NCBI RefSeq assembly: GCF_026210795.1
Contig: NC_089434.1
Location: 2,170,001 to 2,234,000 of the forward strand
Length of the DNA: 64,000 bases
From: Rhizophagus irregularis
Taxonomy: Eukaryota > Glomeromycota > Glomeromycetes > Glomerales > Glomeraceae
Direction of reading: 5' to 3'
The stretch's first letter is position 1, and every line of letters starts with the position of its first letter. Shown piece by piece: positions 1 through 11,234 of this stretch. The notes under the pieces were generated by a model. That model did no database searches and had not been told where the DNA came from. It was given only the letters and a program-made list of their open reading frames with translations. A program made the translations under genes and the position numbers.

Positions 1-1461
1 AATCAGACTGCTAAATTAAAAATTATTTGCACAATATGTTTTTACCCTTCAGGATTAATTAAGGTTATACTATGTCATAAATTGATTTATATGAAACACT
101 AGTTACCAGTTTATAGAAAATCCTGAACATTTTTTATACAACTTATATTAGAATTTGCATAGAGTTTATATACTAATTCTAATCATAATTGCATATTTCA
201 AAAGTATTTTCAAAATTTTTTATCTTATATATTCTGTTTTTAAGTGATTTAGTAATTAAATTTTAGCAAATTTAGATTCATTGGATTCATCTTAATAAGA
301 TGAATCCAATGGTAGTAAAATTATATTTTAGTATTAATATTAATCAAGTTATTGCTAAAAATGCATTTTACTATATCTTTAGTTAATCACTATATAATTA
401 CATTCATTGAGACCAAAAAAAAATTGGTATAATTATAAAAATATTATATAATATAAATAAAGGGAGGTTTTTAATAAGTATATTAGTAATTTAAACTAAT
501 GTAAATATACTTATAAAAGAATCTGATTATGTTATTATATTTTTCAGGTTTATAATCTTGCATAGTCTAAACATTCAAACGAACTTGTTTCAACTTATGA
601 ATATTCTCAAAATCAAGTAATCCTTTGACAATACCTTTCTATGGAACAATTGGCAGTTTTAAGAGGTTATACATATCATATCTTGTATCCTTCTATTTTA
701 CCTGATAGGCTATAGAGTTAACTGTTTATGGTACTTTTAATTTATCTAATGATAATTTAACTAATATATAGAAAAAAATTATTACTTAATTTTAAATATA
801 TTGGTTAAATAAAATTAAACTATTTATATTATAATATTTTTGTAATTAATAAATACTTAACTGCATAAAGAAATGCCTGATTTTTTTTTATTATTATATA
901 TATAAAAACTCATTAAAACTAATAATAATTTGAAAATGTTATATTCTAATATAAATGATAATAAAAAAAAAAAATATTATAAAATAAGGTAATATTATTA
1001 ATATTATTAAACTGAATGTAATTATATTAATATAATTTATCATTAATTTTTATTATTAGTTTTAAATAAGATGATTAATAAAAAAAATAATTACTAAAAT
1101 AAAACTAGTAATAATAAAAATAAAAATAGAACCTAAAATTATAAATCCATTAAAATAATTAATTTTTTTCTATAATGTTCAAATTTATAATAATCGAATT
1201 GGCATAATAATATTTCTTTATTGCCAGAATTAACAGAATTAAGAAATTGGGTGATATATATTTTCTTGATTTTGTTTTGAAATTGCTAACTCTATTACTA
1301 CAAGAAAAATAGCTCATATTGTTAAAATGAATTACATAATAAAAAGAAAAAAAATACAAAATGTATTATATATCAAACTGGGTTAAATATTATATATGTT
1401 ATATATGGTTTTTTGGTTAGTCATACCTTGTCTTAAAAATTACCTTATTTTAACACATTAT
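1..1461. other. AT-rich intergenic DNA
   Basis: No supportable gene. The stretch is very AT-rich with homopolymer runs. It holds one perfect hairpin, with 15-nt arms at 280-294 and 296-310 around a single-base loop. The sequence after the hairpin resembles a motif inside the foldback MITE at 60587-60980. It lies just downstream of the eIF4B stop codon and so contains that gene's 3' UTR and terminator, which I cannot place. Confidence 0.6.
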
Positions 1462-3429
1462 CTAAGCATTGCCATTTTCTGTTGTTATAGCTGTATCATT
1501 GCCATTCTTAGTAGTCTTTTCCATTTCTTCTTTTTCTTTCTGTTCTTTTTCTTTTTGCTTTCTTCGCTCTTCTACTCTTCGAAGCGCTTCATCTGTGTCT
1601 ATTGGTTTGGCTTCGCCAAATGGATTTGGTTTGGATGATCGCGGTGCAACATTTTCATTTGGGACAGTAGCTGAACTTCGTGGTTTAAGCTCAAGTTTTT
1701 TGCGCATTGGTGGAGATGTATCAGTAGTATCAGTATCAGTTGCTGATGCACGAATATTGTTAGAGTTTTCAGCTTTCGATTCTGGTGATGGACGCATATC
1801 ATATTTTCGCACTGAATTGTATCTTTCCTCAGACTTACGCTCACGAAAACTGCTTGATCTACTATTATTAAAACCTCCACCTCTCCACTCTGTATCTCCT
1901 TTACGTTCGACCTTATCATTTCCTCCACGATCATTTCGTTCAATGCTACGATCCGTTCGATCAAACCTGTCACCACGATCACGTTCACCACGATCGATTC
2001 GATCACTTCGATCACGAAAACTACCACCACGTTCACCCCACTTGTCCTCTCTATGACCAAATTTATCATTGCCACCAAAACGATCACTTCTTGGAGAAGG
2101 AACTTGTGTTTCTCTTGGCACTTTCCGCCGCCATTCGCCAGCGGTACGATCTTCTCGCTCACGAGCTATTTATTGAATTAAAGTTTTTATAATGATTATT
2201 AAAGAAAATCATCCTAAAAATTTATCTGCTATAACCTACGTGGATCAGCCACACTAATCTTAACCGGTCTGTTTCCCAAATTCTATTACATAATAAATAC
2301 CATTAAACAATATAAAATATATTAGTATTTTTTTTTTTTTAAAAAAAAAAAAAAAAATAGAAACTATAGCAAGCGGGTTTATCAATGTAGCAGTAACTCA
2401 AAAAAATACATCTCATACCTCTCCACTCAGTTGCAGTGCTTTGGTTAATGATTCTAGATCTTCAAATTCGACATACCCAAAACCCTTTGGTTTATCATTA
2501 TCTTTATCACGAAGAATTCTAATGTTAAGAATCTAAATTATAAAATTCCAATAAGCTATTTGTCTCAATTAATAAAAATTTTACATTAAAATCGGTATTT
2601 TACCTTCGAATCAATGAAAAATTTTTTTACTTGTCCTTCAGTTAAGTCATAAGGTAAATTACCAATATGAGCCGTATAAGGTGGTGATGTAGGAAGTTCT
2701 TGGGGAATTCGCTCAGAACGAGATGAAAACCTAGATTCACGTGGTGACTCGCGAGATTCATAGCGTGAATCTACAATTATACATTTATATTTTACTTATA
2801 TATTACTATATAACATTCATTTATTTATTTGGAGAACAAAAGAAAGTACCTCTTGAATAAGTTCTTCTTTCAGAAAATCCTGATCTCCTATCCCCGAAAC
2901 CACCTTTTTGACGATCTTCGTGATCACCGTAATCTATAATATGCCATTTCATTTTTTAAATTTTCTAATCCTTTTCTTTTTTTCATATAAAATACCAGAA
3001 TTTAAATGAAAATTGATATTAAAAGTAAAGCCAATAAAATTTTAGTATTACCTGAGAATGCCGCGGCAGCTAGATAAAGCGAATGCTAACTGTTTAGATG
3101 TATGTGAACATTGTAAAATACATCAACACGCATTATATGATAAACTCACGCGCAGAGGGTAAATCTTCCATTTCATCAGCCCAAGAACCGGTTGCTATTG
3201 TTTTCAAAAATATTTTAGAGTTATTATTATTTATCAAAAGGAGGCAACAAAACTTTATATCGTACATACACTGATCTGCCAGAAATTCTGTCAAGGACAT
3301 TTTAGTGCTTTTCTTTTTCGAACCTTGAGAACCCCACGTGTGGAAAACACAGATCGTGTTAAAATAAAAAAAAACTTTGAAACGAAAAAACAAATTCTTG
3401 AATAAAACATAAGTTAGAAACTCACCCAT
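1462..3429 (-). CDS. TIF3: Eukaryotic translation initiation factor 4B (eIF4B), nine coding exons
   Basis: RNA-binding factor that stimulates eIF4A helicase activity and ribosome recruitment in the cytoplasm. Exons read on the minus strand: 3429-3426, 3323-3270, 3194-3150, 3069-3052, 2933-2850, 2770-2604, 2532-2419, 2282-2240 and 2165-1462. All junctions are GT..AG. The total is 1233 nt, exactly 411 codons with stop, giving 410 aa. The N-terminus carries the family signature SLTEFLADQ...GSWADEMEDLPSA. One RRM follows (about residues 98-176) with RNP2 'HIGNLPYDL', RNP1 'KGFGYVEFED' and the end 'LGNRPVKISVAD'. Next comes an Arg/Asp/Gly-rich DR repeat region, then 'KKLELKPRS' and a Lys/Glu-rich helix. 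The length is typical of fungal eIF4B. The first coding exon is only ATGG and the fourth is 18 nt. The symbol is by analogy to the yeast gene. Fold and family are confident; exact splice sites are inferred. Confidence 0.93.
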
Positions 3430-4408
3430 ATTTAATATTACGAAGATGTTAAAATTATAGAATATCGCGCTAATAATAATCAAAAAAAAAGGATGCAGAG
3501 AAAGCTTGCTTTTTTTTTTTGTAAATCCGTTTCAAGTTGCACACCGTTTTGGTGGCTGAGATGAACGCACATTATGTACGAAGGTAATTTACATGATTTA
3601 TCACGTGATATTAGTGATCAAAAATTTGTAAGAAAAGATCATCGATCATCGCATTGTAATCATGTGATCTGATAATACAGATAAAGGATTTATTGTAAGT
3701 TGTACTTTAAAATTAAATAATAAATTCTTTATATAATTTTTTTTTTTTTAAATGTTGAATCATGTATCATTTTATTAGAATATATTTGACTACATAATAA
3801 TCACAACTATTCTGTAAATGATACTTCCAGCTCCTGGCCAGTCTGATCAAACATTAATTATTATGTCACAAATAAATTAAGAATAAAATTAAATAGTAAA
3901 AGTAAATCAAAATAATTAAACCTATACTATAAATTAAAATTAAACTAAAAAGAAAAATAAAAGTAAAATAAAATAAAATTATAAATAAAATTATAAATAA
4001 GAATAAGATTAATTAATTATTATATATATATATATTTTTTTTTTAAATATTATTCCAATAATTTTTTGCTACCTTATCAAACTTCTTCTTTATTGGGATC
4101 CAATCTTCACATATGTATTTCTTTATAAAGGTATCCATTAATTTCTTTACCAAAGGAAATAAATTCTTTATATAAAAAATTCTTTATTTAATAAAAGAAT
4201 TATGAGATAAAATACTTGTTAAATATTAAATCCATTGTAAATGAAAAATAAATTTTTTTTTATTTTTTTTTTATTTACTCTCATAGGAATTGATATTTAA
4301 TTATAGTAAAAAGAAATGAAAAATAAATAAAGTAATATACTACCAACCAATATACAGATATATATACTGTATTTATATAAAAAAAAAACAAAAAAAAATT
4401 ATTACTAT
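3430..4408. other. eIF4B upstream region and AT-rich spacer
   Basis: No gene seen. The palindrome TCACGTGA at 3601-3608, about 175 bp upstream of the eIF4B ATG, is an E-box-like core that could bind a bHLH factor; this is inference only. Beyond 3700 the sequence is low-complexity A/T runs without repeats I could define. Confidence 0.4.
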
Positions 4409-4573
4409 TAGGGCAGTGACAGATATTACCTAATATTCTAGGGGAAGGGGGTAATTGAAAATTTTAGGTTACATATACTATATAAGAAAATTATATATAT
4501 AATATATCTTACTTGGGAGAGGAGGGGTAAGCTCTTATAATAAACTGATATTAGGTAATATCTGTCATTATCC
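4409..4573. mobile_element. Small TIR element (MITE) with 10-bp TSD
   Basis: Inverted arms reading GACAGATATTACCTAATAT lie at 4418-4436 and, reversed, at 4548-4566. The identical 10-mer TTATTACTAT flanks the element at 4399-4408 and 4574-4583. A 9-10-bp duplication fits Mutator-like transposition. No coding capacity (165 bp). A related core, TATTAGGTAATAT, occurs near 45730. Confidence 0.75.
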
Positions 4574-4830
4574 TTATTACTATAAAGTATATTTTTACAG
4601 TTCTTTTAATAATAATAATCAATATTTTTACACTTTTATATTAAAAATAAGGTATTGCTAAATCTTACTAGTAGTGATTATTACTATCAGTAATTATTAT
4701 TATTTAATTTTATTTAAATTATAATTTTAGTTTGAATTAAAAAATACTAATTGCAAAATTTTAATTTAAATATTAATATTAATCTTCTCAATTTTTTTTT
4801 ACCTATATATTCCTTTTATTTTAACTTTCA

Positions 4831-4935
4831 CAGGTCAAAAAGTGAAAAATCAGGCATCAATCAGTCACCAATCAGGTAGCTGATTGGTGACCGATTGGTG
4901 ACTGATTGATGCCTAATTTTTCACTTTTTGACCTG
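4831..4935. repeat. Foldback repeat, 43-bp arms
   Basis: The arm 4831-4873 (starting CAGGTCAAAAAGTGAAAAAT) is inverted at 4893-4935 with one mismatch, leaving a 19-bp centre that repeats the ATTGGTGA motif. A diverged relative is at about 37078-37208. No convincing target duplication was found. Confidence 0.7.
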
Positions 4936-5289
4936 TATTTTTTTTTTGCATTTTTAGCAAAATTATTATTTAAAAATAAAATTAAAAACCTAACTTCAAG
5001 ACATTTATACATAAGCTAGATTTGGCTAGATAAAATTTTAGATTTTCTGCATAATCAAACAGTTTAGAAATTTAGATTACTTTGCTCTTTTAAACTTAAA
5101 TTCTAGAATTTACTTTTTTGAATAGTTAGTTAAACTTATTTTTTGGATTTAAATTGAAATATAAGAAGAATTTTAGATATAACTTTAAATTAGTTTTTTA
5201 TTTAGTAATATTTTTTATTTATTGTATTGTTTTCTTTATCTCAATAAAAAGTATTTATATTTAATATCTACTTTACAGAAACCTTAAAT

Positions 5290-5960
5290 TTTTAAACAAT
5301 ACCGAATTGATATAGTAATGATGTTAAATATATATCGTAATAATATTTATTTGCAAATGATATCATTATGATATTGCAATGATATCATTTCAATATTAAT
5401 TCAATATATCGAAATGATATCGTAAAGATATTTGCTTAAAGAGATATTAGATCGATATCATCTCGATATTGTTATAACAACAATAATTTTTTTGAAAAAT
5501 AGGAAATAAATATGATATTAATAAGATATCATTTTAATATTAATTCAATATTAATATGACATCGTAAAGATATCACTTTATAATTATCTAATCAACATCA
5601 TATCGACATTAACAAAATAAAAAATCGATGCCATTTTGATATTGTTAAAATAATAATAAATTTTTTAATAAATGCAATATCAATATAATATTATTTTAAC
5701 ATTAATTCAGTATCAAAACAATATCGTAAAGATATCACTTTATAATTATCTAATCGATATCTTATTGATATCGACAAAATAGCGAATCAACATCATTTTG
5801 ATATTGTTAAAATAATAAATTTTTAAAAATGTAGTATAAATTTTATATATTGATATAATATTGTTTCAATATTAATTTAGTATCAAAAAGATATTATAAA
5901 GATATTATTACTTTTAAAATATTAATATCGTTAAATTCAATTTTATAATATTTTAATAAT
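5290..5960. repeat. GATATC-rich degenerate tandem repeat
   Basis: The anchor GTAAAGATAT(C/T) occurs at about 5422, 5564, 5726 and 5889, giving units of 142-163 bp. The stretch between the second and third anchors is closely repeated. Within units the words GATATC and ATATCG recur in both orientations. No ORF. Confidence 0.7.
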
Positions 5961-8240
5961 ATGTAACTTAATTTAAAAGTTAATTTAAATAGATCAAAGT
6001 TATTATTATTTATTACAATAACAATTTTAATTAGATACAAATAAAGTATGTATTAATTCAAACTGAATGTTATACAACAGATCAATAATTCTATAATAAA
6101 TTAATTCAATAAATTAAAAGCATAAGTTAAATACAATAGGAATTTAAAAAATTAATGATTGTAAGTCAAAACATTATGCTTTAATACTCAAGAATCATAA
6201 TTCATCAACCCAAAGTTGAGGATTAACTGAATACCTTGCTTTAGATTCAGCGACACTGCCCAAATTGGATAGAATGTCACAGGTACGCTTTAAGAAGACT
6301 CATTATGATTCTCTTGTAAAAAAGATAAGTATATTTGAAAATACCAATATGAATTCACCTTAGAAGTTTGGCGGAAAACCTCTATAAACAACTGCAGTTT
6401 CATCATTACCAAAATCATTGAACTTAGGGATATAATGAAAAAGTTCATGAGAATGACGGCTTTAAAAAAAAAATACAAATATATTCTCAATTTTGATAAT
6501 ACACCCTTATTCTTTGGCCTGGAATTCTCATATGACTAAATTATTGTTGTTTATAATTTGATCCATTGAATCCACCATAAATTGCCAGGCAAAGCGAACT
6601 TTTATTAGACAACCATAGCTTCATCAACAAACGTTGCAATGTGTTTAGACGAATGACAACCTGTTTAATAAATTTTAAATGGGCAAATGTGGTCCTAAAA
6701 CCCATTATAAGGTAAGGACCCCAAATATCTCCAAAACAGGTCATAAGTCACAATTTTGGTTTAACAAAGCTGCGCTTGAATTCTATTAATTTTTGCCACA
6801 AGTTACTTTAGAGAATACCAGGTATTCAAAAAAGAACTGCAACAAAGTGCAGAACTAATTAATACAAGAACAATAATCTTCTGAGAAAAATACATAAAGA
6901 AAAATGCAAGATTATAAACCCAACATCCTCTCTATATAAATAACTATGGCTACCCCCAAATTATATCTCAAACCCGGTAGAATCGACTATACTATACGTA
7001 TCCAGCGAGACCCCCGTTACATTTAAAGATTGAAGAATCCTAATGCCAAATACTATTAGCGCTATTAAAAATACACAAAATTCAATTTTCCCTATTTGAC
7101 TACATACTATGAATAACAAACCAAACTGCAGGGAACTTTTTAGTGTCGTGTAGGCAGCTGCTAGGGGAATTTTTTAGTGTCATGCCATTTCAAACGATCC
7201 CTAACGGAGGACACCCACCTCATTGCGAATGATCCTTTGGCCTAAGATCTACCTAGATAAGTCAATCCAATGATAGTTCAACATGTGACCACCTTAATCG
7301 GCATACTACAAAAACTGCGGTACTCAACCTGTTACCTTTCTTATCACCCGAGTGATCATTGATTTTGAAATTGTAATACCAAGCTACCATGACGATCAAA
7401 TTTTCCAGTATCCCCCCACCCAAAGAAAATAAGGTTACACCAAAAAAAGTGACCAAGAAAAACAAAAAGCAAAAATAAAAACATAAACCTCAGGAAAACT
7501 CGAAGTGCAATGAGAAAAACCTGAGTAAAAAACACCAAACATACATCTCAACTCCGTCTCCTTATTTTAGAAGACTAAAACTCCCATTAACAACATCAAC
7601 TAGCAAGAAATACATTGGTCAAAAGCTCCTTTCAAGAAATAACGGTCCAGCCTGCGAACCACTTGGCCAGTTAGACTTTAAAGGCGTAGGAACTAAGACG
7701 CACTACTTTTTAACCTTTCAGAAAGCCCAGGGGAACGTTCGTATGGAACTGCCATCTTACATTATTATTGGTAACTCCAAAACTCATGATAACGGTCCTA
7801 ACTCAATATAAGCTGTAAGGAGTTTGAGCAAAACTAAAAATCTCGGTAATAACTTCATATAACGTCGAAAAGTCTTTTTACTATCACTCAAGGCAAAAAA
7901 TCCTCATATTTTTCATCCATATCTTTTTGGAAAAAAATGGGCAGAGCCTAACGGGAGAGAAAGTATGATGATCCCTAAGTCACACTTTCGGGCAAACATG
8001 GTATAGCAGCCTTTATCTTTATTAATTATTTATCAAACTTTACAAAATTACATATAAGAAAAAGAAAATAAAATAAAAACTAACTAAAAATAAAGCTATA
8101 TAGTCTCCTAGAAAGAAATTAAAATTAAAAGAAAATTCAAAAGAAAAATCGCTAATACTAACACTTTCCAGATCTCCTCCCTTAATATATTCCAACTAAA
8201 GTAGAAGCAACTATGCTAACATAATAACGAATAACGCGCC
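5961..8240. other. Unassigned region with repeat fragments and a higher-GC block
   Basis: No gene could be supported. At about 6715-6760 there is one end of the AGGACC MITE family, with the same inner sequence as the element at 47645, but no partner end was found. From about 6900 to 8000 the base composition is clearly less AT-rich than the surroundings and open frames are short, suggesting an old transposon remnant or the 3' untranslated part of the LINE that begins at 8246. Neither reading can be decided by eye. Confidence 0.4.
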
Positions 8241-8800
8241 CACTATTAAAATTGACACTCCATCCTACAAAAGCGGTTATTAAGTAGCACCGTTAGATGA
8301 TCCATAAAACCCGAAATATGATCAAACCAAGATAATCTATATCGCATCGAGTTTTTTAACCAATCGGTTCCAGAGTCACGTGAATTAACATGGGTCGGAG
8401 GTGGTAAAGACGAGTATGGTAAATAAGAAGATTTGGACAAACCTTTAGGCCTTGGAGATTGTTTAAGTTTTGAAGTAATGTTTATCACATGTTTCCATAA
8501 TCCTTTATCATACGAACGCGAATTCAAAATTCGTTTACGAAATTTGTTGATAAAATTGTTATGTATGGCGGCAACCACATTTATGGCAGTGAGGCGAGAT
8601 ATACCTAAATTTTCAAAAGTTTCCAGAAAGGCAGTAGGCAAACAACCACAGACCAGACTATATGAGGACCAGTTACTAGACGAAAAAGTCCAACAAGGGA
8701 GGGAGGTAATTCTATCAAATTGAAAAGAATAATCACAACTGGCATTATCTCCCGCTTCTTTAAGTTTTTGGGTAAGGTGGTGAAGGTACGAGGTTAGAAG

Positions 8801-9970
8801 TTAATGTAATTTAGTATGACGCTTTTTGCACAAAAATAAGTGTATAAAATCTTCTAAGTGATCTTCACAAGAGCGATAGGTTAAAATCTCTACGTATAAA
8901 TCAGGTCGTGTCCTTTTCAATGATTCCAAAGTGGGTAAATCTTCCAGGAAAAGTTGAAATTTTAGAGTGTGATGTCTAGAGACATTCTCCTTGGTGAAAG
9001 AATTATCAAATTTAGGTTGGAACATTAATGTATGCCAGGTAAGAGCCCAATCAACCATATATTGAGATGAATCCGTAAGGAGAGAAATAAAACAGAAGCA
9101 AGAAAGCTCTAAAAGGTCTTTCATATACAACATTTGGTGATATTGTTTAAACAGATGTCTTAGGTTGGATTTACAGATCACGTCATCATAATTCAAAATA
9201 TAATCATGAACTGCAGCGAGATCAAGACGGGAGATAAGAACAGCGTCTTCAGATGTATGGGCAGTATTGGCAAGAGAATCAGCAAAGTCATTCCAATAAA
9301 AATTTGAGTGAGCTTTAACTTTGAAAGGCAGAACTGAAAGATTTTTATCAACAATCAGCTTTTGAATAATAGCCCAAAGTTCAAAATTGGTGGTCTTATA
9401 ATAAAGACGGGAATCTGAGTAATCAAATAAGAAACAATGTTTCAAACTCTCAATAGAAGATTGTGAATCTGTGTAGATATAAACAACAGAATTTGCAGGA
9501 GAGGCTGATAAAGCAGCATAAATAGCAGCAACTTCAGCACGTAAAGAAGAAGGCCAATCGTGAATGATACCGCATTTGTAAGTGGCAATAGAATTAAGAA
9601 AGCCAGAATCTTTGACAATTTGAACCCAGCTCCAACCCATAGAGACATCTTTAGATCCTAAATTAATAAAAGAACCATCAGTGTAAAAAATATAATGTGA
9701 GTCTGAAGAAGGCACAACCGATGATGATGTAGCAACATTGCCAGCCGTGAGCAAAGGAGGAACAGATGGAGCCATGTAAATGGTATCAATGGAAATATTG
9801 GGAGTATCAGCAGCAAGTACTGAGCGAACTGAGAGGATACAGTTTGAAGTAACAAAATCCATGATTTCACCCATGACACTATGGCAGATAAACAGAATGT
9901 GTGACTCGTAATAGATGATTTCTTCATAGGTAAAATCCATGAGTGACGAAGATAGGCCGAATAGGAGCAA
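8801..9970 (-). pseudogene. LINE RNase H domain segment
   Basis: Carries all RNase H signatures: 'YTDGS' (D98), 'RAEVAA' (E146), 'YTDSQSS' (D168) and 'WNDFADSLA' (D231), so the catalytic D-E-D-D set is intact. In the element it would remove RNA from the RNA/DNA hybrid. It is joined upstream by a frameshift near 9970 to a Cys/His-containing linker (9970-10275, with 'CLSCP...CPGC'). It ends at a TAA, after which the same frame stays open for 185 more codons. Confidence 0.82.
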
Positions 9971-10332
9971 GACACAGAGCTAGTAGCAACAGATTTCTTT
10001 GAGTAGGAAGATTTATTTATATTCAAGTTGCAGCCAGGACAAGGTTGTAGAGTAATCAAGTCGCTTGGACAAGATAAGCAGTCTGAAGTCCAATGTACAA
10101 TAGTACAAGTGGAATGCTTGGGTTGGATCTGAATCTGTTTACCGAATATAGGAAGGCCATCATCATTCATCGTGATAATCCAATTCTTCTTATAACCAAG
10201 AGGAAAAGTACAAGGAGCAAGTTCTTTTGCAAGCTGGCTCACAGGGCGTTGTTCAGTCATAAATCGCTCTTGCAATAAACCAGGTTGATTCAGGATGGTA
10301 ACATTAAAAGAGAGATTCTTGTACCAATTAGG

Positions 10333-10509
10333 TATACATGCTGCCCAAATTATTTTTGGATGCTATAATTATAATTTGGGATGCCATAATTCATTCGGTT
10401 TATATATAATTTACTATGTAAAGTGCCAAAATAATTTGGGATGCTATAATTGAATTTGGGATTTTACTTATAATTACGGCAGTCCAAAATAATTTGGGTG
10501 GCATGTATA
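10333..10509. mobile_element. MITE inside the LINE, 8-bp TSD
   Basis: The ends read TATACATGC...GCATGTATA, with extended inverted homology around CCCAAATTATTTT. The 8-mer CAATTAGG is duplicated at 10325-10332 and 10510-10517. Removing the element and one TSD copy rejoins the LINE reading frame across the gap, which independently supports the boundaries. 177 bp, no ORF. Internal words such as ATAATTTGGGATGC are repeated. Confidence 0.85.
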
Positions 10510-11234
10510 CAATTAGGTACACAGGCATTACCACGTTTTTGAGTAGAGTTAGTATAAATAACAGACCAAGAGAGCAGATGAGTTCCCTGGGGTGATAAAA
10601 GTTGCGACAAATAAAATAAACCACGTCGTCGAAGTCGAGTCAAATTGGTCTTGAACATATCCAGAGATAGGCATTGATATATCGGAATATGACCATTAGG
10701 ATAAGTTAAATCAGGCACAAGTGACAAATTAGCGCGTGACAAATGGAAGGGAGTGGTGATCAGGGAGGCTAAAGTATTAGCGATATAATCTTGTTTAAAA
10801 ATATTGAGAGAAGACCAATAAGACCAGTCTTCAATTATCAAAGGAGAAATAGTAATTAAACAATAAAATTGAATAAACCGCAACCTATAATTAAAAAGAG
10901 ATTTCATAAAAAGGGAAAAAGAATTTGCTAATAAAAATAAATTAGTAAAATGACTCTGTTGTTGAAATGAAAATAAATTGATCAAACCCAGAGCTAGAGA
11001 TAAATTTAACACCACATTAGGAACAGTACGTGATAATTTAGCCTTGTGTTTAATCAAGGCACGAACTGAAGAAGTAATAGTGGAGCATTCAGCCTCAGAT
11101 AAATGCGTGACTTGCATTCGATAATCCAATTTCGGAATCAGAATAGTATTATAAAGATATACCACTTGTTGAACAGTCAATTTTGCAGGGTGAAGAGTTG
11201 CAGAAAAAGAAGTACATTCTCGTTTAAGTTGTTG

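Noticed and set aside
1469-2056. 195-codon plus-strand frame over the eIF4B last exon
   Set aside because: It is the complement of the Arg/Asp-rich repeat; the minus-strand frame continues conserved eIF4B sequence through verified splice sites.
1599-2162. 187-codon minus-strand frame overlapping the same exon
   Set aside because: Out of phase with the RRM exons; the spliced phase from exon 8 selects the other frame.
3133-3483. 116-codon minus-strand frame
   Set aside because: Reads through introns 1 and 2 of eIF4B; the spliced model is better supported.
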